This document shows, piece by piece, positions 8,225-19,698 of a DNA stretch of 64,000 nt (its first letter is position 1; each line of letters opens with the position of its first letter). The stretch comes from Pseudomonas chlororaphis (GTDB taxonomy: Bacteria > Pseudomonadota > Gammaproteobacteria > Pseudomonadales > Pseudomonadaceae): assembly GCA_001023535.1 (NCBI GenBank), contig CP011020.1, positions 5,852,348 through 5,916,347 on the forward strand, written 5' to 3'. The notes below the pieces were generated by a model. The model did not search any database, was not told the origin of the DNA, and worked only from the letters and a program-made list of their open reading frames with translations. The translations under genes and the position numbers were made by a program.

Positions 8225-9580
8225 ATGAAACCCATCGCCATCATCGGCGCGGGCCCGGCCGGTATTCGTGCTGCGCAAACCCTGGTCGCCCACGGTGTCT
8301 ACCCCGTTCTGCTGGACGAGGCAGCCCGCGGCGGCGGACAGATCTATCGGCGCCAACCGGCCAATTTCAAGCGCTCGCCAGCCAAGCTCTATGGCTTCGA
8401 GGCGCAAAAGGCCAATGCCCTGCACCAGACCCTCGACGACCTGCGCGAACAGCTCGATTACCGTCCCGACACACTGGTATGGAACGCCGAGGGCGGTCTT
8501 CTGGACACCTTGCACGAAGGGCGCGCCGAGCGCCTCGAATACGCCAGCGTGATCGTCGCCACCGGCGCCACCGACCGCATCCTGCCCGTGCCGGGTTGGA
8601 CCTTGCCGGGGGTGTACAGCCTCGGCGCGGCGCAGATCGCCCTGAAGTTCCAGGGCTGCGCCATCGGTGAAAGAGTGGTGTTCGCCGGCAGCGGACCTCT
8701 GTTGTATCTGGTGGCGTATCAGTACGCCCGCGCGGGCGCCCAGGTGGTCGCCGTGCTCGACAGTTCACCGCTCAGCGCCCAGGTCCGCGCTCTGCCCGGC
8801 TTGCTGGCTCAGCCCGTCACCCTGGCCAAGGGGCTGTATTACCGCGCCTGGCTGACGGCCCACGGCATCAAGGTGCGGCAAGGCGCCCGCCTGTCGCGCA
8901 TCGACGGCACACGCCGGGTGCAATCGCTGCGCTGGCACAACGCCAAGGGCGAGCACACCCTCGAGTGTGACGCGGTGGCCTTCGCCCATGGCTTGCGCAG
9001 CGAAACCCAGCTGGCCGACCTACTCGGCTGCGGGTTTTCCTGGAACCCCCTCAACCGCGCCTGGCTGCCGCAACGCGACGGTGCCGGGCGTAGCAGTGTC
9101 CCCGGGGTCTACCTGGCCGGCGACGGCGCCGCCATCATGGGCGCCGACGCAGCGGAAATGGCCGGGGAGCGCGCCGCCTTGGCCCTGCTCGAAGACCTTG
9201 GCTACCGGATCGATTCGCAGCGCTGCCACCAACTGGAGCAAGCCCTGGAGCGCATCGGCCGGTTCCGGCAAGGCCTGGAGCGCGCATTTGCCTTCCCCGA
9301 AGGCTGGGCCGCCGACGCCGCCGATCAGCTGATGATCTGCCGCTGCGAAGAAGTCAGCGTCGGTGACATTCGCCGGGTGGTGGGCGAAGGCCATTGGGAG
9401 ATCAACCGGGTCAAGGCCCATTGCCGGGTCGGCATGGGCCGGTGCCAGGGCCGTATGTGCGGCGCCGCGGCGGCGGAAATCATTGCCTGCGAGAGTGGCC
9501 GCCCGGTCTCCGACATCGGCCGCCTGCGGGCCCAGGCGCCCATCAAACCCGTGCCGTTCGGCCTGGAGGTGGCGCCATGA
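8225..9580 (+). CDS. FAD/NAD(P)-binding oxidoreductase with BFD-like 2Fe-2S domain (HcnB/OoxA-like)
   Basis: 451 residues. The N-terminal dinucleotide fold IIGAGPAGIRAAQ binds FAD, and a second nucleotide motif VVFAGSGPLLYLVAYQYARAG follows in the middle. The C-terminal ~85 residues form a bacterioferritin-associated-ferredoxin-like domain with cysteines in ICRCEEV and HCRVGMGRCQGRMCG, a hallmark of HcnB, OoxA and LhpF-type subunits. The ATG at 8225 has GGAGG upstream. Its stop overlaps the ATG of the next FAD subunit, indicating a stoichiometric complex. The substrate is unknown; cyanide formation is not implied. Confidence 0.9.
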   Translation: MKPIAIIGAGPAGIRAAQTLVAHGVYPVLLDEAARGGGQIYRRQPANFKRSPAKLYGFEAQKANALHQTLDDLREQLDYRPDTLVWNAEGGLLDTLHEGRAERLEYASVIVATGATDRILPVPGWTLPGVYSLGAAQIALKFQGCAIGERVVFAGSGPLLYLVAYQYARAGAQVVAVLDSSPLSAQVRALPGLLAQPVTLAKGLYYRAWLTAHGIKVRQGARLSRIDGTRRVQSLRWHNAKGEHTLECDAVAFAHGLRSETQLADLLGCGFSWNPLNRAWLPQRDGAGRSSVPGVYLAGDGAAIMGADAAEMAGERAALALLEDLGYRIDSQRCHQLEQALERIGRFRQGLERAFAFPEGWAADAADQLMICRCEEVSVGDIRRVVGEGHWEINRVKAHCRVGMGRCQGRMCGAAAAEIIACESGRPVSDIGRLRAQAPIKPVPFGLEVAP

Positions 9581-10692
9581 ACGACGTCGACGTAGTGATC
9601 ATTGGCGGCGGCATCGTGGGCGCCTCGGCCGCGTTGTTCCTGAGTCGGGCCGGACGCCGGGTGGCGCTGCTGGAGCGGGATTTCTGCGGGTCGCACTCAA
9701 GCGGCGTGAACTACGGTGGCGTCAGGCGCCAGGGTCGTCCCTTGTCGCAACTGCCGTTGTCGCAACGGGCCCATGAAATCTGGAGCCAGCTCCCCCAGTT
9801 GATCGGCATCGACGGCGAGTACCAGCGCAGCGGCCACCTGAAACTGGCCCGCAGCCTCGACGATCTTCGCGCCCTGCACGACTATGCCGCCAGCAGCCAG
9901 GGCTTCGGCCTCGACCTGCAACTGCTCGATCGCGATCAATTGCGTGCCCGCTTCCCGTGGGTCGGCGCCGTGGCGGTCGGGGCATCGCTGTGCCCGGATG
10001 ACGGCCACGCCAATCCGCGCCTGGTGTCGCCGGCCTTTGCCCAGGCCGCCCGCCGGCACGGCGCACAAGTGCACGAACAATGCGCCGTCGACAGCGTGGA
10101 CCATGACGGCCATCGCTTCACCGTTCAAACCCGGCCTGGCTTGGTGCTCCATGCGCCCTGGTTGCTGAACTGCGCCGGAGCCTGGGCGAGCCACTTCGCC
10201 GCGCAATTCGGCGAAGCGGTGCCGATGCACGCCGGGCATCCGGCAATGTTGGTCACCGAACCCCTGCCCGTGGTCATGGATGCCAGCACTGGCGTCGAAG
10301 GCGGCGGGATTTACGCACGCCAGGTCGCACGGGGCAATTGTGTCCTGGGCGGCGGCCAGGGTTTTGCACTGGACGAAGCCCGCGCCCGGCCCGGGCAGAA
10401 TGCCGTGGTCGAAATCCTGCGCCAGGCCGTGGAACTCTATCCATTTTTGGAAGGCGCCCAGGCGATTCGTACCTGGAGCGGCACCGAAGGTTACCTGCCC
10501 GATCGCCAGCCGGTGATCGGCCCCAGCAGCACCCAACCCGGCCTGTTGCATGCGTTCGGCTTTGCCGGCGCCGGCTTCCAGATCGGCCCCGCGGTGGGCC
10601 AGGCGCTCACCGAGATCATCTGCAGCGGCGCGTCGAGCACGCCGCTGGATGCGTTTTCCATCACCCGGTTTCACTCCATCTCCGTTGCTTGA
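9577..10692 (+). CDS. FAD-dependent amino-acid-type oxidoreductase (DAO family, HcnC/OoxB-like)
   Basis: 371 residues. It begins with the Rossmann FAD motif VVIIGGGIVGASAALFLSRAG and continues with the DAO-family fold, including the late EGYLPDRQPVIGP and GFAGAGFQIGP segments that close over FAD. This is normally the substrate-oxidising beta subunit, acting on the C-alpha-N bond of amino acids, imino acids or opine-like compounds. It overlaps the previous gene by four bases. With the ABC importer it implies uptake and immediate dehydrogenation of one nitrogenous substrate. Confidence 0.9.
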   Translation: MNDVDVVIIGGGIVGASAALFLSRAGRRVALLERDFCGSHSSGVNYGGVRRQGRPLSQLPLSQRAHEIWSQLPQLIGIDGEYQRSGHLKLARSLDDLRALHDYAASSQGFGLDLQLLDRDQLRARFPWVGAVAVGASLCPDDGHANPRLVSPAFAQAARRHGAQVHEQCAVDSVDHDGHRFTVQTRPGLVLHAPWLLNCAGAWASHFAAQFGEAVPMHAGHPAMLVTEPLPVVMDASTGVEGGGIYARQVARGNCVLGGGQGFALDEARARPGQNAVVEILRQAVELYPFLEGAQAIRTWSGTEGYLPDRQPVIGPSSTQPGLLHAFGFAGAGFQIGPAVGQALTEIICSGASSTPLDAFSITRFHSISVA

Positions 10693-10709
10693 TAGAGGAA
10701 GGTCGCGCC

Positions 10710-11756
10710 ATGAATAACGTCAAACGCACTGCACTGCTGGGTTGTGCCTGCTTGAGCGCATCGCTCACCGCCGGCCAGGCATACGCCGAGCCAACGCTTT
10801 ACCTGGGCATGAACGGCGGCACCATGGAACGGCTCTACGCCGACAAGGTCCTGCCGGCCTTCGAGAAAGCCAACAACGTCAAGGTGGTGATCGTGCCCGG
10901 TACGTCCGCCGACATCCTGGCCAAGGTCCAGGCCAGCAAAGGCAACCCGCAGATGCACGTGATGTTCCTCGATGACGGCATCATGTACCGCGCCATCTCC
11001 ATGGGGCTGTGCGACAAACTCGAAGACAGCCCGACCCTGGCACAGATCCCGGCCAAGGGTCGTATCAAGGACCAGGCCGTGGCCGTCAGCCTCGGGGTGA
11101 CGGGGCTGGCCTACAACACGCGGCTGTTCAAGGAAAAGGGCTGGAGCGCGCCGACCTCCTGGATGGACCTGGCCGACCCGCGCTTCAAGGACAAAGTGGT
11201 GTTCCAGTCGATGGCCTCGTCGACCTTCGGCCTGCACGGTTTCCTGATGTTCAACCGGATCCAGGGCGGCAGTGAAAATGACGTCGAACCGGGCTTCAAG
11301 GCCTGGCCGAACACCGTCGGGCGCAACGTGCTGGAGTACATTCCAAGCTCGGCGAAGATCTCTGAAATGCTGCAGACCGACGAAGCGGCGCTGTTCCCGC
11401 TCACGCCGACCCAGGTGACCGCGCTGAAACTCAAGGGCATGCCGGTGGAATACGCGCAGCCGAAGGAAGGCGCGGTGGTCCTCAACGTCGCCGAATGCAC
11501 CATCGCCCAGAACACCCAACCCGAACTGGCGCAGAAACTCGCCGCCTTCCTGCTGACGCCTGAAGCCCAGGCCATTGCCCTGGAAGAAGGCGACCAGATC
11601 CCGTCCAACCCCAACACCCCGACCACCGACAAGACCCGTGGCCAGGTACAAGCGATGAAGCAATACCTGGAAACCGCCATTGCCGTGGACTGGGACCAGG
11701 TCAACGAACAGCGCCCCGCCTGGAATGCGCGGTGGAACCGCAGCGTCGAGCGCTAA
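10710..11756 (+). CDS. Periplasmic ABC substrate-binding protein (PotD-like)
   Basis: 348 residues. A Sec signal peptide (basic MNNVKR, hydrophobic core, cleavage probably after AYA at residue 26) is followed by a type 2 periplasmic-binding fold (YLGMNGGTMERLYADKVLPA onward) of the PotD/extracellular solute-binding group. It captures substrate in the periplasm for the two permeases encoded upstream. It starts 17 bases after the FAD subunit with GAGGAAGG before the ATG, and is the last gene of the operon before a hairpin. Binding specificity cannot be deduced. Confidence 0.9.
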   Translation: MNNVKRTALLGCACLSASLTAGQAYAEPTLYLGMNGGTMERLYADKVLPAFEKANNVKVVIVPGTSADILAKVQASKGNPQMHVMFLDDGIMYRAISMGLCDKLEDSPTLAQIPAKGRIKDQAVAVSLGVTGLAYNTRLFKEKGWSAPTSWMDLADPRFKDKVVFQSMASSTFGLHGFLMFNRIQGGSENDVEPGFKAWPNTVGRNVLEYIPSSAKISEMLQTDEAALFPLTPTQVTALKLKGMPVEYAQPKEGAVVLNVAECTIAQNTQPELAQKLAAFLLTPEAQAIALEEGDQIPSNPNTPTTDKTRGQVQAMKQYLETAIAVDWDQVNEQRPAWNARWNRSVER

Positions 11757-11770
11757 CCGGTATGGCGCGT

Positions 11771-11799
11771 GTGGCGAGGGGATTTATCTCCCTCGCCAC
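11771..11799. terminator. Hairpin after the ABC/oxidoreductase operon
   Basis: GTGGCGAGGG and CCCTCGCCAC form a 10-base stem around a 9-base loop, 14 bases after the binding-protein stop, followed by GGGTTTTG. It shares its core with the hairpins at 754 and 28305. Confidence 0.6.
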
Positions 11800-11859
11800 A
11801 GGGTTTTGTAACAGAATAGCGGGCATCAGACGCTTCTGGATCGACAGCGACCGCTCCCC

Positions 11860-13179
11860 ATGGATACCCTCACACGACTTCGCGCCGGCCAGCTCTCGGG
11901 CGTCACCCGCCTGGACCTGGCCTGCGGCCTGACACAGTTTCCCCCGGAAATCTTCGACCTGGCCGACACGCTCGAGATCCTCAATCTCAGCGGTAACCAG
12001 CTCGACGCGCTGCCCGACGACCTGCATCGGCTGACCCGTCTACGGGTGTTGTTCTGCTCGGACAACCGCTTCACCGAACTGCCCGAATGCCTGGGTCGAT
12101 GCGACGCATTGACCATGGTCGGTTTCAAGGCCAACCGCATCGAGCGTGTCACGGGCGCCGCCCTGCCGCCGAAGTTGCGCTGGCTGATCCTGACGGACAA
12201 CTGCATCAGCCAGTTACCCGATGAGCTGGGCCAACGCCCGGACCTGCAAAAACTGATGCTGGCCGGCAATCGCCTGCGCCAGTTGCCGGCCAGCCTGGGC
12301 CAGTGCCAACGTCTCGAGCTGCTGCGCATCGCCGCCAATCAATTGGACGAACTGCCGCCCGGCCTGCTGCAACTGCCGCGCCTCAGCTGGCTGGCCTACG
12401 CCGGCAACCCGCTGGAAACCCAGGCCGACCTCGCCGCATTGAGCACCACGACGCCCATTGACTGGTCGCAACTGACTCTGCAACACACCCTGGGCGAGGG
12501 TGCATCGGGCGTGATCCATCAAGCGCTGTGGCAGGCGCCGGGCCAGGCGCCTCGGACCGTCGCGGTGAAGCTGTACAAAGGCCAGATGACCAGCGACGGC
12601 TCGCCCCTGCATGAAATGCATGCCTGCATCACCGCGGGCCGGCATCCGCAGTTGATTGAGGTGTTGGGCCAGGTCGTCGGGCATCCCGAGCAACAGGCCG
12701 GGCTGGTGATGGCGCTGATCGAGCCCCGCTACCGCAACCTCGCCGGGCTGCCGAGTCTGGCCTCGTGCACCCGCGATGTGTACGCCGACGAATTGCGCCT
12801 CGATGCGCCCGCCGCCTTGCGCATCGCCCACGGCATCGCTGCGGTGGCAGCCCACCTGCACCGCCAGGGCATCACCCATGGCGATCTGTACGCTCACAAC
12901 ATTCTTTTCAATGACCAGGGCGACTGCCTGTTGGGGGATTTTGGCGCAGCGTCGTTCCACGCCACCACCGACACCGTGCAGACGCGTGCCCTGCAACGCA
13001 TCGAAGTGCGTGCCTTCGGGATCTTGCTGGGGGAACTGCTGGCGCGCATCGAGCCGACGCCCGAGGGGGCGATGCAGGCAACGTTGCAAGGCTTGCAGTC
13101 ACGTTGCTGTCAGCCGGAGGTGCTGGCGCGACCGGGTTTCGAGGAAATTGAAGCGCTTTTGAGCGGGTTGAAACGCTGA
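11860..13179 (+). CDS. Leucine-rich repeat protein fused to a protein kinase domain
   Basis: 439 residues. Residues ~15-190 carry about six LRR units (for example LEILNLSGNQLDALP, LRVLFCSDNRFTELP, LQKLMLAGNRLRQLP). Residues ~205-435 are a eukaryotic-like kinase: G-loop GEGASG at 212-217, the ATP lysine in VAVKLYK (237), a helix-C glutamate near 252, HGDLYAHN at 340-347 in place of HRD, and DFG at 360-362. All catalytic positions are kept, so activity is likely; the HGD loop is seen in several bacterial kinases. No signal peptide or membrane segment is visible, so it is cytoplasmic. It stands alone between a catabolic operon and a YebC paralogue; targets are unknown. Confidence 0.85.
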   Translation: MDTLTRLRAGQLSGVTRLDLACGLTQFPPEIFDLADTLEILNLSGNQLDALPDDLHRLTRLRVLFCSDNRFTELPECLGRCDALTMVGFKANRIERVTGAALPPKLRWLILTDNCISQLPDELGQRPDLQKLMLAGNRLRQLPASLGQCQRLELLRIAANQLDELPPGLLQLPRLSWLAYAGNPLETQADLAALSTTTPIDWSQLTLQHTLGEGASGVIHQALWQAPGQAPRTVAVKLYKGQMTSDGSPLHEMHACITAGRHPQLIEVLGQVVGHPEQQAGLVMALIEPRYRNLAGLPSLASCTRDVYADELRLDAPAALRIAHGIAAVAAHLHRQGITHGDLYAHNILFNDQGDCLLGDFGAASFHATTDTVQTRALQRIEVRAFGILLGELLARIEPTPEGAMQATLQGLQSRCCQPEVLARPGFEEIEALLSGLKR

Positions 13180-13221
13180 CCGCGGCGAGGAAGCGTGCTC
13201 CCTCGCCACCCAAAGGGCTGC

Positions 13222-13929
13222 TTACCCCGCCAACCCGACAAACATGTCCTGCACGTCATCGTGGTTGTCGAGGCCTTCGAGGAAGGCTTCGACTTCAGCC
13301 ATCTGCTCGTCGGTCAGGCCGCTGACCGGGTTTTTCGGCTGGTAGCCCAGTTTGGCCGACAACACAGTGAAACCCTGCTCCGGCAAGGCCTTCTGCACGG
13401 CGTCGAGGTCGGCAGGGTCGGTGAGGAACAGGGTCGCGCCCTCTTCCCCCGGCTCGAAATCCTGGGCACCGGCCTCGATGGCGGCCAGTTCCGGATCGGC
13501 ATCCGGGCTGTCCGGCGCGGCTTCGATCATGCCCACATGGTTGAAGTCCCACGCCACCGAACCCGAAGCCCCCAGTTGGCCCTTGCGAAAGGCCACACGG
13601 ATCTCGGCAACGGTGCGGTTGATGTTGTCGGTCACGCACTCAACGATCAGCGGCACCTGATGCGGCGCGAAACCTTCGTAGGTGACACGGTGGTACTGCA
13701 CGGTTTCACCGAGCTGGCCCGAACCTTTCTTGATCGCACGTTCCAGGGTCTCGCGGGGCATCGAGGCCTTTTTCGCCTGCTCGACCACCAGGCGCAGGTG
13801 CGCGTTGGTCGCTGTATCGGCGCCGTTGCGCGCGGCAATGGTGATTTCCTTCACCAGCTTGCCGAAAATCTTGCCCTTGGCGTTCGCAGCCGCTTCTTTG
13901 TGTTTAACCTTCCACTGTGCGCCCATCAC
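13222..13929 (-). CDS. YebC/PmpR (TACO1)-family protein, YeeN-like paralogue
   Basis: 235 residues spanning the whole family fold: N-terminal basic region ([19 protein letters not shown]), a middle domain ([32 protein letters not shown]) and an acidic C-terminus. YebC proteins act as transcriptional regulators and, as shown for some members, as ribosome-associated factors for difficult translation. The canonical copy starts MAGHSKW and lies beside ruvC; this one has a different N-terminus and no ruv neighbours, so it is the second, YeeN-type paralogue. The ATG at 13926 is an equally possible start. Confidence 0.88.
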   Translation of the reverse strand: MMGAQWKVKHKEAAANAKGKIFGKLVKEITIAARNGADTATNAHLRLVVEQAKKASMPRETLERAIKKGSGQLGETVQYHRVTYEGFAPHQVPLIVECVTDNINRTVAEIRVAFRKGQLGASGSVAWDFNHVGMIEAAPDSPDADPELAAIEAGAQDFEPGEEGATLFLTDPADLDAVQKALPEQGFTVLSAKLGYQPKNPVSGLTDEQMAEVEAFLEGLDNHDDVQDMFVGLAG

Positions 13930-14143
13930 TCACTCTCTTGTCTGACGCGCCGAGACATCTGCTGGCCGGCGCTGTGGCGCCAGTTTATACGGCCTAAACC
14001 GGCTGATCGACCAAAAAATTCGGCCTGCTGGATCGACATTTGCGCAGCATCTTGTAGGGCCTTTCTGAAATAGCGCCGCACAGGCCCCGTTCCCGTCCAC
14101 GGTTTCGTACCCTCTGCGCTTCTCCCCGCCAGTAAGAGCCGCG

Positions 14144-15547
14144 ATGCGCAACGACATGGAAAGTCCTTTCAGCCTGACCTTCACGCAAAGCGATTTGCAG
14201 CTGCAAGTGCTACGGTTCAACGGCCGCGAAGCCCTCAACCAACCCTACCGCTTCAACCTCGAACTGATCAGCCTGGCGCCACCGATGAACCCCGACACGC
14301 TGCTGGGACAACCGGCCTTCCTGCGCCTGGACGCCGAATCGGGCATCCACGGGGTCGTCCACAGCGTCCACCTGAGCGCGCCCGCGTCCCATCGCATCGG
14401 CTATCGGGTGACGCTGGTGCCTTATCTCCAGCGCCTGGAACAAGGCCCACGGCGGCGGGTGTTCAACCGGCTCAGCGCCGTGCAGATGCTGCAGCGCCTG
14501 CTGGACGACCACGCCCTGCCCACCGACAGCTACCGCTTCGAACTGCCCCATGGGCAATACCCGCGCCGTCCGTTCTGCATCCAATACGAGGAAAGCGACC
14601 TGGCCTTGCTGCAACGGCTGTGCGAGGAAGAAGGCATCCACTACCACTTTGAGCACAGCCCCCAGGGCCATGTCCTGGTGTTTGCCGAAGACCCGCAGAG
14701 CTTTCCCCCTGCGCCGCTGGCATTGCCCCTGCGGCCGGACGCCAGCGCGGAGCCGGCGATCCAGCGGTTGTACCTGCGCCACCAGCCCATGACGCCCACC
14801 CCGCCCGGCGGGTTCAGCGACCGGGCCATGGGCGAGACCGAGGCCTTCGCCGCCAACCACGCCTTTGACAGCCCGGCTCACCAGGCCCTGCGGGGCGACC
14901 CGGCCCTGGCTCACCGTCACCAGGCCGGTCGTCGCCACCTTGAACGGCTACGCTGCCGGCAACGGGAGATCCACGGCCAAAGCACCCAACCGGCCCTGCG
15001 TGGCGGCCACCTCGTCCAGATCGAAGAACACCCGGTGTCAACCTTCAACGATCAATGGCTGATCGTTGACGTGCAACATCGCGGTCGACAGTTTTCCATC
15101 CTTGAACCGAACCTGCCCGCCACCCCGTCGACCCGGCAGTACCGCAACCGATTCACCGCCATCCCCTGGTCCACCGTGTTCAGGCCCGCCCTCAGGCATC
15201 CCAAGCCCCGCATTCCTGGCTATCACCTGGCCCACGTGCTCGGCCACGCCGGCCAACCGGCCAGGCCCGATGAACACGGCCAGGTCAGTGTCAGCCTGTG
15301 GGCGCCGGACCAGGAAGCCATCGCCCTGCCGGTGTCGCGATTATCGCTCGGCACTCCTCCTGTACTGACGGCGGGCAGCCAGGTGCTGGTGAGTTTTCTC
15401 GACGGCGATCCCGACCGGCCGGTGCTCTGTCCCGGCGTTTTCGACACCGGCGCTGGCTCGACCGCCGCACCGCAATCACCACAGCACACACCGGATGCCG
15501 GGCTGCTTTTGGACTGGCTTCTGAACCCGCCCGACCTTGCTCCCTGA
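14144..15547 (+). CDS. vgrG: Short orphan VgrG-type spike protein (type VI secretion)
   Basis: 467 residues. The N-terminal ~370 residues match the gp27-like base of VgrG/Rhs-tip proteins (FSLTFTQSDLQLQVLRFNG, QYEESDLALLQRLCEEEGIHYHF). This is followed by a gp5-like OB domain (PDEHGQVSVSLWAPD, PVSRLSLGTPP, VSFLDGDPDRPVLCPGV). It ends soon after the OB fold, without the long beta-helix needle or any effector extension, so it is shorter than typical T6SS VgrGs. No tss genes, Hcp, PAAR, adaptor or effector/immunity genes lie next to it. It may be a spike borrowed by a T6SS encoded elsewhere, or a tail remnant. Confidence 0.82.
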   Translation: MRNDMESPFSLTFTQSDLQLQVLRFNGREALNQPYRFNLELISLAPPMNPDTLLGQPAFLRLDAESGIHGVVHSVHLSAPASHRIGYRVTLVPYLQRLEQGPRRRVFNRLSAVQMLQRLLDDHALPTDSYRFELPHGQYPRRPFCIQYEESDLALLQRLCEEEGIHYHFEHSPQGHVLVFAEDPQSFPPAPLALPLRPDASAEPAIQRLYLRHQPMTPTPPGGFSDRAMGETEAFAANHAFDSPAHQALRGDPALAHRHQAGRRHLERLRCRQREIHGQSTQPALRGGHLVQIEEHPVSTFNDQWLIVDVQHRGRQFSILEPNLPATPSTRQYRNRFTAIPWSTVFRPALRHPKPRIPGYHLAHVLGHAGQPARPDEHGQVSVSLWAPDQEAIALPVSRLSLGTPPVLTAGSQVLVSFLDGDPDRPVLCPGVFDTGAGSTAAPQSPQHTPDAGLLLDWLLNPPDLAP

Positions 15548-15648
15548 CAAAACGTGATCCAGCACAAGCAAACCCAGCGAAACGGGCTTACAGTAAACAC
15601 AACGCCGCAAAAGACGGCGCTCTACCCTGATTGTTGGAGATACCTGCA

Positions 15649-16197
15649 ATGCCCTGGAAAAACTCAGAAAGCCGCTACAGTACCGTCACGGTCACCTTGC
15701 ATTGGTTGATGGTGGTCCTGCTGGCCGTGGTTTATGCCTGCATCGAGTTCCGTGGAATCTTCCCCAAGGGCAGCGGCGGTCGAACCCTGATCAAGGAAGC
15801 CCACTTCATGCTCGGCCTGACGGTGTTCCTGCTGGTCTGGCTGCGCCTGTTCGCCCGCAGCATGGGCAAGGCGCCGGCGATCTTCCCGGCATCGCCTGTC
15901 TGGCAGACCTTCCTCGCTCGCCTGATGCACTGGGCCCTGTACCTGTTCATGATCGCCATGCCGCTGCTGGGCTGGCTAATCACCAGCGCCGAAGGGCACC
16001 AGGTCATGTTCTACGGTTTCGACCTGCCGCTGATCACTCATCAGGACAAGGATTTCGCCAAACAGCTGGAGGGCTGGCACGTGCTGGGTGGCACCATCGG
16101 CTATTGGTTGATTGGCCTGCATGCCCTGGCGGGGCTGTATCACCACTATGTGGTGCGCGACAACACGCTGCTGCGGATGATGCCCAAGCGCGGCTGA
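15649..16197 (+). CDS. Cytochrome b561
   Basis: 182 residues from the ATG at 15649, chosen over an ATG six codons upstream because GGAGA sits 8 bases before it. Four membrane helices hold haem-ligand histidines: TLHWLMVV, KEAHFMLG, LMHWALYL, and WHVLGG plus GLHALAGLYHHYV. It is a CybB-like di-haem quinone-superoxide or electron-shuttle protein of the inner membrane. It is distinct from the b561 at 793-1329, which is tied to a catalase-like partner; this one has no redox partner beside it. Confidence 0.9.
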   Translation: MPWKNSESRYSTVTVTLHWLMVVLLAVVYACIEFRGIFPKGSGGRTLIKEAHFMLGLTVFLLVWLRLFARSMGKAPAIFPASPVWQTFLARLMHWALYLFMIAMPLLGWLITSAEGHQVMFYGFDLPLITHQDKDFAKQLEGWHVLGGTIGYWLIGLHALAGLYHHYVVRDNTLLRMMPKRG

Positions 16198-16204
16198 AGA
16201 CGGT

Positions 16205-17113
16205 CTATTCGAGCCCCCGGCGGCCTTGCAAGCCGCCGGTGTGCACAAAGATCAGGCGCGTACCTCGGGCGAACCGCCCGGCTTCGATCTGAGCCTTGAG
16301 CAGCATCAGCGCCTTGCCGGTGTACAGCGGTTCCAACTCGATGACGCCCGTGGTCGAAATGAAGTCGCTGAGCTGGGCATCGACCCGGGCAAAACCGCCG
16401 CGGCTGCCGTCGAGCAGTTCATAACGCGCCGGAGTCAGCCCGGCCGCCGTCACGATGCGCTCGACCTGCGACGCCACCCCGTGGTCCTCGGGCACGGCCA
16501 GCACCCCATACACCGGGCGCTCCCCCGCTTCGGCCAGCACCAGCCCCGCCAGCGACGTCCCCGTGCCGCACGCCAGCCACCAGCCGTGATAATCCGCCCA
16601 CCCCAATCGCGCCAGTTGTTCGCGGACACTGGCCACCCACGCCATGCAACCTTGGGCGCCGGCCAATCCTGAGCCGCCTTCGGGCACGGGATACAACTGT
16701 GGATAACGCGCCTGCCAGGGCCCCCAGAAATCCGCCGCGTGGCGCTCGCGGTAGCCGCCATACCCCAACCAATGCAATTGCATGCCGAACGCGTTCAGGT
16801 CCCGCACCGTGGGCGTGTCCATGGGGTGACCGCGCAGCAGTCCGAGCGTCGGAAAGCCGAAGCGCTTGCCGGCAGCCGCCAACGCATGCAGATGATTGGA
16901 ATAGGCCCCGCCCAGGCTCATCACCCCCTCGGCTCCCGCCTCCTGCGCCGCGCGCAAATGATGCACCAGCTTGAACCATTTGTTGCCGCTGATCAGCGGG
17001 TCGATCTGGTCCAGGCGCAACACCGCCACTTCAACACCGGCGAGGGCGAGCCAGTCGAGGGGCAAGGGTTCGAGTCGAGGTTGGGGATGCCAGTCGAGGG
17101 CGGGAAGCAGCAT
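16205..17113 (-). CDS. PLP-dependent D-cysteine desulfhydrase / ACC deaminase family enzyme
   Basis: 302 residues from the ATG at 17113; an open frame extends 23 codons further but has no initiation support. The fold-type II PLP signature is ISGNKWFKL, whose first lysine should form the aldimine, followed by GGAYSNHLHALAAAGKRFG binding the phosphate. The glycine-rich CGTGTSLAGLVL segment is also present. Members deaminate 1-aminocyclopropane-1-carboxylate or desulfhydrate D-cysteine; sequence alone does not decide, and most Pseudomonas copies of this length are better viewed as desulfhydrase-like. It converges on the b561 gene with a 7-base gap. Confidence 0.85.
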   Translation of the reverse strand: MLLPALDWHPQPRLEPLPLDWLALAGVEVAVLRLDQIDPLISGNKWFKLVHHLRAAQEAGAEGVMSLGGAYSNHLHALAAAGKRFGFPTLGLLRGHPMDTPTVRDLNAFGMQLHWLGYGGYRERHAADFWGPWQARYPQLYPVPEGGSGLAGAQGCMAWVASVREQLARLGWADYHGWWLACGTGTSLAGLVLAEAGERPVYGVLAVPEDHGVASQVERIVTAAGLTPARYELLDGSRGGFARVDAQLSDFISTTGVIELEPLYTGKALMLLKAQIEAGRFARGTRLIFVHTGGLQGRRGLE

Positions 17114-17189
17114 GGCGGCAGGCCGAAGAGAAAGACGCCGGAATCTTAACAGCTTGGCCGCAACGGGCCGGACAATACACAAACCTGAG

Positions 17190-17275
17190 GGAACGAACCG
17201 GCTCGCGAAAACGCTTGGTCAGTCACGATTGCAGTGACTGATTGGACGCCTTCGCAAGCAGGCTCGCTTCCACAC
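17190..17275. repeat. REP doublet (REPIN) 3, degenerate
   Basis: Left arm around GAACGAACCGGCTCGCGAAA and right arm around CCTTCGCAAGCAGGCTCGCT are inverted, weaker REP relatives. In the centre, CAGTCAC and GTGACTG (17219-17239) form a second small stem. Confidence 0.65.
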
Positions 17276-17311
17276 ATGGAGTCAGGTGAGCCCGCCCCCC
17301 ATGGACAGACC

Positions 17312-19698
<2,387 letters not shown>

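Noticed and set aside
7762..10692. Hydrogen cyanide synthase (hcnABC)
   Set aside because: Subunit types match, but the genes are embedded in an ABC-import operon with an IclR regulator, and this subunit layout is shared by several other dehydrogenases. Only family-level naming is justified.
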